In this document: piece by piece, positions 57,583 through 64,000 of the stretch
Layout of the letters: every line of letters starts with the position of its first letter
Numbering within the stretch: position 1 is the first letter of the stretch
NCBI GenBank assembly: GCA_024663395.1
Contig: JANFAH010000002.1
Span: 992,001 to 1,056,000, forward strand
Length of the DNA stretch: 64,000 bases
Source of the DNA: Pisolithus tinctorius
Taxonomy: Eukaryota; Basidiomycota; Agaricomycetes; Boletales; Pisolithaceae
Reading direction: 5' to 3'
Translations under genes and position numbers: made by a program
Notes under the pieces: generated by a model
Seen by the model: only the letters and a program-made list of their open reading frames with translations
Database searches by the model: none
Told to the model about the DNA's origin: nothing

Positions 57583-60500
57583 CTAGTAGTATTCTTCATT
57601 TATATACTCCTCAGTGAAGTTGTCCTCATATTGTGCAGCATTACCCCTGTTGACCCAATGAGGTTCACCTGACTGGGTTGGAGGGTAGTAGTTGTCAGTA
57701 TATGGACTGTTGTAGTAAGGATGGTTGGTTCGAGATGGAACGTGATGGAATCCTTGGCAAGATGGAGGAAATTGATTGCAGTGGCCAGAAGGTAATGCCT
57801 AGAGAGAATGCAAGTCGATGGTGAAACCTCTGCAAAATCAAATTACTCACATGATATGGGATATTAGATGGGCCAGGATCATGATAGTTCGTATGGTCAC
57901 CCCGAGAATCCTACATAATGTTTCCTTAGTCTTGTTACCAAAGGTCAGAGACCTGGATACTCACTTGTCATCTGGGAAAAGACTGCTGGGCTGGGCTGGC
58001 CTCTTGCATGTGAGGATGGCTTGGAAGATTATCCCAATGTAGATCCTATACAATGCTTCATTAGTCTTGTTATCAGACCATAGGAACCAAACCCTACCCC
58101 ATATCACAGAGCTGGCATGGGAGGCTCGGATGGGCCAGGCTCTTGAGTGTGCACATTGCTTGGAATTGTGGACAGGTCATGACATGAATCTTGCACAATG
58201 GGGTGCGCATCCTGGTGTTGATCACATGGTGCAGTTCAACAGTCAGACTGTAAAGCCTTGCAAACATCAGCAGATACCGGATATTGAGTAAAGAGCAGAA
58301 CTTACCTGGGGACCAATAGTATTGTGATTTGATGCCTCCACACAGGGTCGCTTCCAAGAGGGAAAAGGGAGTTGTTGCTGCAGTCGGGGTTGTGGCTGTC
58401 GAAGGACCTCCATGCCTTGCTGCTGGCGATCCATTTCCTTGAGGGACTTCTGCCACTCTGGATCATCTGAGATCTGCCGCAAAACAGTACCATCGGTAGC
58501 TTTGACGAGTGCAATCTCACCCTTCAAAGGGTCAGCATCCAAAATATCAATGACCTCTACACAGAACTTCAGCATCCAACTGGATGAATAAAATAGGGAA
58601 TACCTTCATTCCAGCACTTAATCTCAATTTCCAGCACATCATCCAGACTATCTTGTTCTTCCTCATCATCAGTTTGCCCGTCATACAAAAGACCCAGTTT
58701 TCTCTGAAGGTAAGGTACTATAAGTTGACGAAGAGGGCCAGCCTTAAGTTTCTTGTACTTGAAACCAGGGCCCGGTGGAGATACACTGTGGGGCCAGTTG
58801 ACAATAGTGAGGTGGCTCTTCTACAAAAACTCAAGAAGCCAGTGCCAGGAAACTTTCTGGGGATCACCGACTTCAATGCCATGTGTGACTGAGCAAAGGA
58901 TCAAGATAAATGCACATACAGCACAAGAATAACTTACCGTGCAGATCTCTCAATGTGGCCAACATCTTCTCCTTCATCATGCTTCTGAATACTCTGCAGT
59001 TGCAGTCTCTCAGAGTCTCCTTTGTATGGCAATGTAGTTCCAGCGCAGAACCCACATCTCCAATGGAACCAGTGCCAGCCACCCTGGCATCCACACCATC
59101 GCTGTTCCTGAGACACCTACAACAATCCAATGAGGTCAAATGAAACATGCAAGAAATAAACTTACTTGAAAATTGTGGTATACTTATCCATGAGTGACTG
59201 GACATTGATGCCATTTTCATTGATGAAGTTTCTTATCATCTCAGAGCCTCCAAATATGCCAGAAGTTTGACGTCCTGCAGGGTCCTGTCCAACATACATT
59301 ACCACTCCAACTATCTCAATATCCTCAAGATTGGACCATGCCTCCACCTGTGGAATGATGAGAATCAATGGCTGCACAGTTGCAACCACATACCAATCCA
59401 GCAAATTCTGTCTTTGCATTGTCCACTCTAGCTGCAATAGATTTGACAGATTGGTTAGTTGGTATGGCAGAGGAGCTCTCACTCCACTCATAGACAGCTT
59501 TTAACCCTTCCCTCCTTGCTGCAAAGTCATCCTTGGGGATGCCTATCATGAGGGTGTTGCACTCCTTCGTAATCAAATTGTTGATTGAATTTTGATCAGC
59601 TGGTGAGGATGTTAGAATGGTATATGTGAGAGGGAGGAAAGCCATACCACCATCTGGTTTGGGCTGCATGGCCCAATACCATGAGTGGAAGAGGTTGGCC
59701 TCATTAATTTTGGTATGAGAAGCCTTAACACTAAATCCCGCAGCAACAAGTATGTCGCATGTAGACCGCCTGTGCCATCGGCCAAGTTCTTCCACCATTG
59801 TCTTGACGTCCTTCGCAAAAGCATGTATTTCATCTAATGCTGCTGTGGACAGATTCCCCAGCTTCTTGAGGTTCGGGAGTTGGGTGTCATGGTCACTGTG
59901 GTTTGCAGCATCAATGTCCTTGGCATCTATAGCCCTACCTTTGCCCTTCTTCTGAAGTCTAGTATAGATTGGGCCACCTTCTTGGTGAGGATGGACAATG
60001 TCCCCTACAGGATGGGCAGAGTCATCAGACTCATACACAGGTGGCAAGGATGGGGGAAGTGGGGACTGGGCACAAGAAACGGTCTGAGCATTGCAAGCAT
60101 GTGCATCATCATCATCTAGGAGTCAACATGTCAACATGAGGTAGATGCATATATAGATGGTAACAGAACAGGATCGCAACAATTCTTTATCTATATAACA
60201 ACCAAGGGAATGATGGGTGGCAGGAAACAGTCATGAGTATCCAAAGCACCAAGCTTTGAAACACAAGTGGGCACCAAGCCCACCATCGCATGACCAGAGA
60301 GGCACCAAACCCTGAAATCAAAAGAAATGAGAATTATCTGAAAAAAAACGTGAGAGAACAAGGGATACGAAATGGAAGAACCTACCATGGGAGTCACTTG
60401 AGCTCTCCATCTCCTCATTGTCATTCTCATTTTCATTGTAATCGGAACCCTTGTCGTCGTCATCACTACCAGGCAGCCAGTCATCCTCTTTCTCGCTACC

Positions 60501-61036
60501 GGATGGCAGGTCATCCTCGTTCTCGCTACCAGACAGCTGATCATCCTCATTCTCATTACTGGAAGGCTGGTCATCCTCGTTTTCATTGTTGTCGAGATTC
60601 TCCTCCACCTCCTCCATTGCAGAGTCCTCATCATGGATTTGGTCATCCAGGCACAGGGAAGGGGAAGGGAGCATTGGGGTGTTTGCAATGGAAGGATGAG
60701 GTGTCAAGGAGAGTCTTCTATCTCTCAGGCCAAACATGTGCTCTTCCCAGCCTTCGGGAGGCTGGACTGCACACCGTGGTTTCGGTTTGCCAATCATATC
60801 CTTCGGAGTAGATTGCCATGAGCGGAAAATGATGTTAGAGTAATGGATGAGAAATATACAAGACATACCTCTGAGTGTTGCACTCCATCATTAGAGACAA
60901 CAGCACCACCTTTTTTTACTCATTTGGAAACCAGGGCATTTTGTGAGGATGGAATCCTTCGGTTGCAAAGAACGCAAGTGTTCAAGTCGGCAATGGAGTC
61001 CCTCGAAGGCTCCAGGATATCAGCAGAGTGCGGCAT
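57583..61036 (-). CDS. Multi-exon conserved basidiomycete protein of unknown function, with two in-frame stops
   Basis: Starts at ATG 61036 (MPHSADILEP, TCVLCNRRIPSS). Exons 61036-60869, 60800-60386 and from 60115 join in frame (introns 68 and 270 nt); further joins follow near 59640, 59390, 59160, 58930 and 58610, and the last exon ends at TAG 57583-57585 (TEEYINEEYY). Exon 2 is very acidic with Asn/Glu/Asp repeats. Conserved blocks: GFSVKASHTKINEANLF, MIGIPKDDFAARREGLKAV, EDIEIVGVVMYVGQDPAGRQ, LTIVNWPHSVSPPGPGF, KAGPLRQLIVPYLQRKLG and DPLKGEIALVKATDGTVL. I recall this order from many basidiomycete copies with no assigned role. TGA at 60920-60922 and a TAG near 58822 interrupt the frame, so this copy may be inactive. 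No transposon ends were found around it. Confidence 0.65.
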
Positions 61037-64000
61037 GGTTGTATGGGGGTGTTGAGAAATGGGGGGAGGCAAGGCAAGTATTTAAGGTCAGAGCACATCA
61101 AGCCAAGATGAACCACATGGGAAAAAAAATCAGTCTAGAACATGTTGTCTCAGTGTGCAAAGTTCTGGATATAGCATCAGCAAGGACATATGAAACCATG
61201 AAAAGAGGACACGACATAAGGGGGACAAAGGAAAAGCACGCAGGAAAGAAGTGGTTGTAATGCGTAGCGAGGATGACACACCTATTAAAATGGAAACATA
61301 TGGGTGGAATCCCAATTGAAATCCAGAATGGCGGTATTTGTCTGCATGACCCAGAAAGTGGGTTTCCTCAGGACTGAAAAACCACAAGAGTTCATCAGTA
61401 TCCAGTAATAGAGAAAGGAATGGGCTTACTAGATGGAAAATGAATCATTCAAGCCCCTAAGGGCGGTCACTGATGAGAGCAGGGTTGATGGAGTCCAATA
61501 GACGCAGTCCCTTTCACACAATCGATAGCCAAATTGAGCAAATAATGTAGACCAAATGTCGGAGGTATGATGACCTTTAGGCAAAGTTGTTGCTGAAATG
61601 AATCTCTGGTACTGAGCGACGAGGGTCATTGTTGTCTGTGCAATTGATCACCGGATTGACACCAAGACCACCCTTGAAGGCCCCAAGCCTTCAGGGGCTG
61701 TCAAGGGCACCAAGCCCATGACATTTAGCAGAGAGATGCTCCAAGTGTTCTGCTGCTAAGTGGTAGAGCTTGAATGGTAGAAATTTATGAAGGATGGAAA
61801 GTGCTGAGTTGCAACTTGCCTCACAGTCAGGCTGCCATATGCAATACATGGCCTGAGGGTTTATACTTCATAGTAATTAATTGGAGACCGCTGCAAGAAA
61901 TACTTGCCAACAGATAATACAATAACTGTTAGTCTTTACATGGATATGAGAAAAAAAAATTCCAGTGGGAGTATGCATGCAGTCATCCGCTAGATATGGA
62001 ACCCTTGCTTCATGATCTGGGTGGCCGCGGACAAGAATAGTGGAGGGATCAGTCAAGTTAGGTGGTGTTAGATGTATTGATACTGGCAGTGCGGGAAATT
62101 CCACGTAATTGGGGATCAAGGGGGATAAGGTGGCAGGTGTACACTCTTTGCAGGACAACAATCCTAAAACCCCAGGACTCGACAGGCATAATGCTGCCAT
62201 GGGGTATGTGGGTTGCGAGCTGGATGACCCTATGAAGGCTGCAATATGATCAGTCCAGAAATGTCACTTAAGAACATACTCACCTTCAGCATGAGATCTT
62301 AGTAACACAGTGCTTGCTAGCATTTCAGTGTCTGCTGCATTCAATTCAAGGTTTCTGATCAGAGTAATTAGAGTGCCTGTGCCAAAATGCGTTAGTTGTC
62401 AGGAGTTAGTCAGAAAAACACGTACTGAGGTTGCTAGAGCTTATATCCAATCCAGTACTGGGCGAAGGTATTTTGGACATGGTGGGTCAGGGAATGGGAA
62501 GGAAAGGCTGGAGAGTGAATGTGCAGAGAATTGTAAGTATGACAGTGGATCTCCAGCAGAAGGCTACCTTGTTCCCTTTCCCCATTTGTTGGAAGCCATT
62601 GCAGGAAAACCAGAAGTGGGACCACGACAAATTGTGCACTTAGATGTGATGTAACTCTTCATAATACCCTGGAGGAAGTAGCAGAAATCGATGGATAAGA
62701 TACACTGAAAAGCTAACCACATACCCACATTAGAACATCGCATGGTTGATCATGAGGCAACCTGGAGAAAATTCGTAGTAGAGGAACATGCCACATATTC
62801 AATCAGCAGGGATAGATATGAATGGATGTGTTGCTAACTAGAATCTTTGGGACTAAAAGGTGAGGGGAGAACTGCACTATCATCTATGCGATCGATCACT
62901 GAATCTGTACCAAGGGTAGATGAGTGGGGAGACAAGGGCATCGCTATTGAAGGCATATACTGGCCAGGCGGAATGATGGAGTGCAGCTGGAGGTGGGGAG
63001 AACGATGGACCTAGTACACGTAGTATGCACTGGTAAATGGGTCAGTAGACTGCGAAGCATAATGATGCATAACCTAAGTCAAAAGCACTGACCTGCAAAA
63101 CCTTCGTTAACATTGCTGAAAGATGAGGGTCAGTCTTGACTGTCATCATGTGATTGATTGTCAGATCCACTGGACACCAAGACCACCCTTGAAGGCTGTC
63201 AAGGGCACCAAGCCCCTGACATATGGTAGAGGAATGCACCAAGCATTCCCCCAATACCATGCAGACAGCATGCAGAAGACAAGAGTGTTGCTAAGTAATA
63301 GCTGCAGGTGGTGCGAATATTTGTTTCGGCTGTAATGATGTAACAATTGTGCAATTGTGAAATGACATGTTAAGATTCTGTCATTCATTGAAACTTTAGT
63401 CACATTGGTAAAAGTGGCCAAATCTATGAACAAAGTAGCAATGGCACACTAGTACTTGTAACTAGGACTTGCTATAAGTAGCTCTACAATATGCCATTAC
63501 TGTAATGGACGAATGCATCTCCTGTGAATATTACAATAGGCAGTGCAGAACATTGAGGAATGAAATATGGAACACAAAACTTATATCTAATCACTGGATT
63601 ATTTGACAATTTAGAGCCTAGACTCAAGGTCTTCCTCGAGCATGCTGTAAGTCAGGCATCACATTCATTTGCGGTGCAGGTCATGTGCACAGCAGTACCC
63701 GTAATATTTCTCACTACTACTAGTAAGTGTTACCTACTACTTCGAGTCGCCAATGCCCCTCCATATAAACCAATTCAGTGCAAGGTAAGTTTCTCTCTAT
63801 CTTTTCCATCTTAATTTTCCAGATGGCCCAGTCGCTCTTTCCATGAATGTTTGGAGTGTTCATCTGTCAGGTCTTGGGGGTTTGGTGCCTGTAAGTTCTT
63901 GATAGGCTTGGGGCCTATCAAGAGATATCCTCGCAGTTTCTGGGGCATTTCTTCATCAAAATTCAGGCATTAACATAGTCTATACGCATGCAGAGTCAAT
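61037..64000. other. No supported gene; a short direct repeat
   Basis: Short frames on both strands match nothing I know. A block with GACACCAAGACCACCCTTGA and GTCAAGGGCACCAAGCCC at about 61655-61725 recurs at about 63175-63220. Several lone CACCAAGCC words occur from 60250 on. Confidence 0.35.

Overview
The window reads as a transposon-rich stretch of an Agaricomycete (mushroom-forming basidiomycete) genome. Evidence: introns of about 42-68 nt with GT..AG ends, a CxC1-type KDZ transposase, a basidiomycete-type Tnp2 transposase, chromodomain Ty3/gypsy elements, and several multi-copy basidiomycete families of unknown function. Almost nothing looks like ordinary host housekeeping. All family calls rest on remembered motifs; no search was run.

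Layout. 1-3.9 kb: one small spliced gene of a recurrent basidiomycete family. 3,921-14,538: a structurally complete KDZ-superfamily DNA transposon with near-600-bp terminal inverted repeats and an 8-bp target duplication, carrying the transposase and three more spliced genes. 14.7-18.9 kb: a decayed Tnp2 (CACTA-like) transposase. 19.3-36.4 kb: nested gypsy elements. A complete 8,024-bp element 'B' (714-bp LTRs, TSD TAAAC) sits inside the pol of an older element 'A'; a deleted copy 'C' and an LTR of a fourth element 'F' lie to the left. B carries a spliced gene on the opposite strand, between pol and its 3' LTR, and a diverged relative of that gene lies at 19.3-20.4 kb. 36.9-38.8 kb: arrays of short exon-like and intron-like units. 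39.1-40.6 kb: a non-histone gene whose first codons copy the histone H3 tail, followed by a PHD/ADD-like zinc finger. 42.8-46.4 kb: an end-to-end PIF/Harbinger element with both of its genes. 49.0-52.8 kb: a 5'-truncated Ty1/copia element facing a gypsy fragment 'E' (52.8-53.8 kb). 54-55.6 kb: tRNA-like/SINE-like units and an array of GGGATGTCCC motifs. 57.6-61.0 kb: a ten-or-so-exon gene of an unknown basidiomycete family. 61-64 kb: nothing firm.

The most striking signal is in the three gypsy copies that keep the gag-pol junction (B, C, E). Each has a slippery heptamer A_AAA_AAA or A_AAA_AAT directly before the gag TAG stop, a 6-8 nt spacer, and then an H-type pseudoknot that can be drawn by hand. 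Both stems differ in sequence between copies but still pair. In C and E the -1 frame runs straight into pol. This fits programmed -1 ribosomal frameshifting.

The second theme is decay. In most elements conserved arginine codons have become TGA stops, TGC (Cys) or TGG (Trp), as expected from C-to-T change at CpG. This suggests CpG methylation of transposons in this genome.
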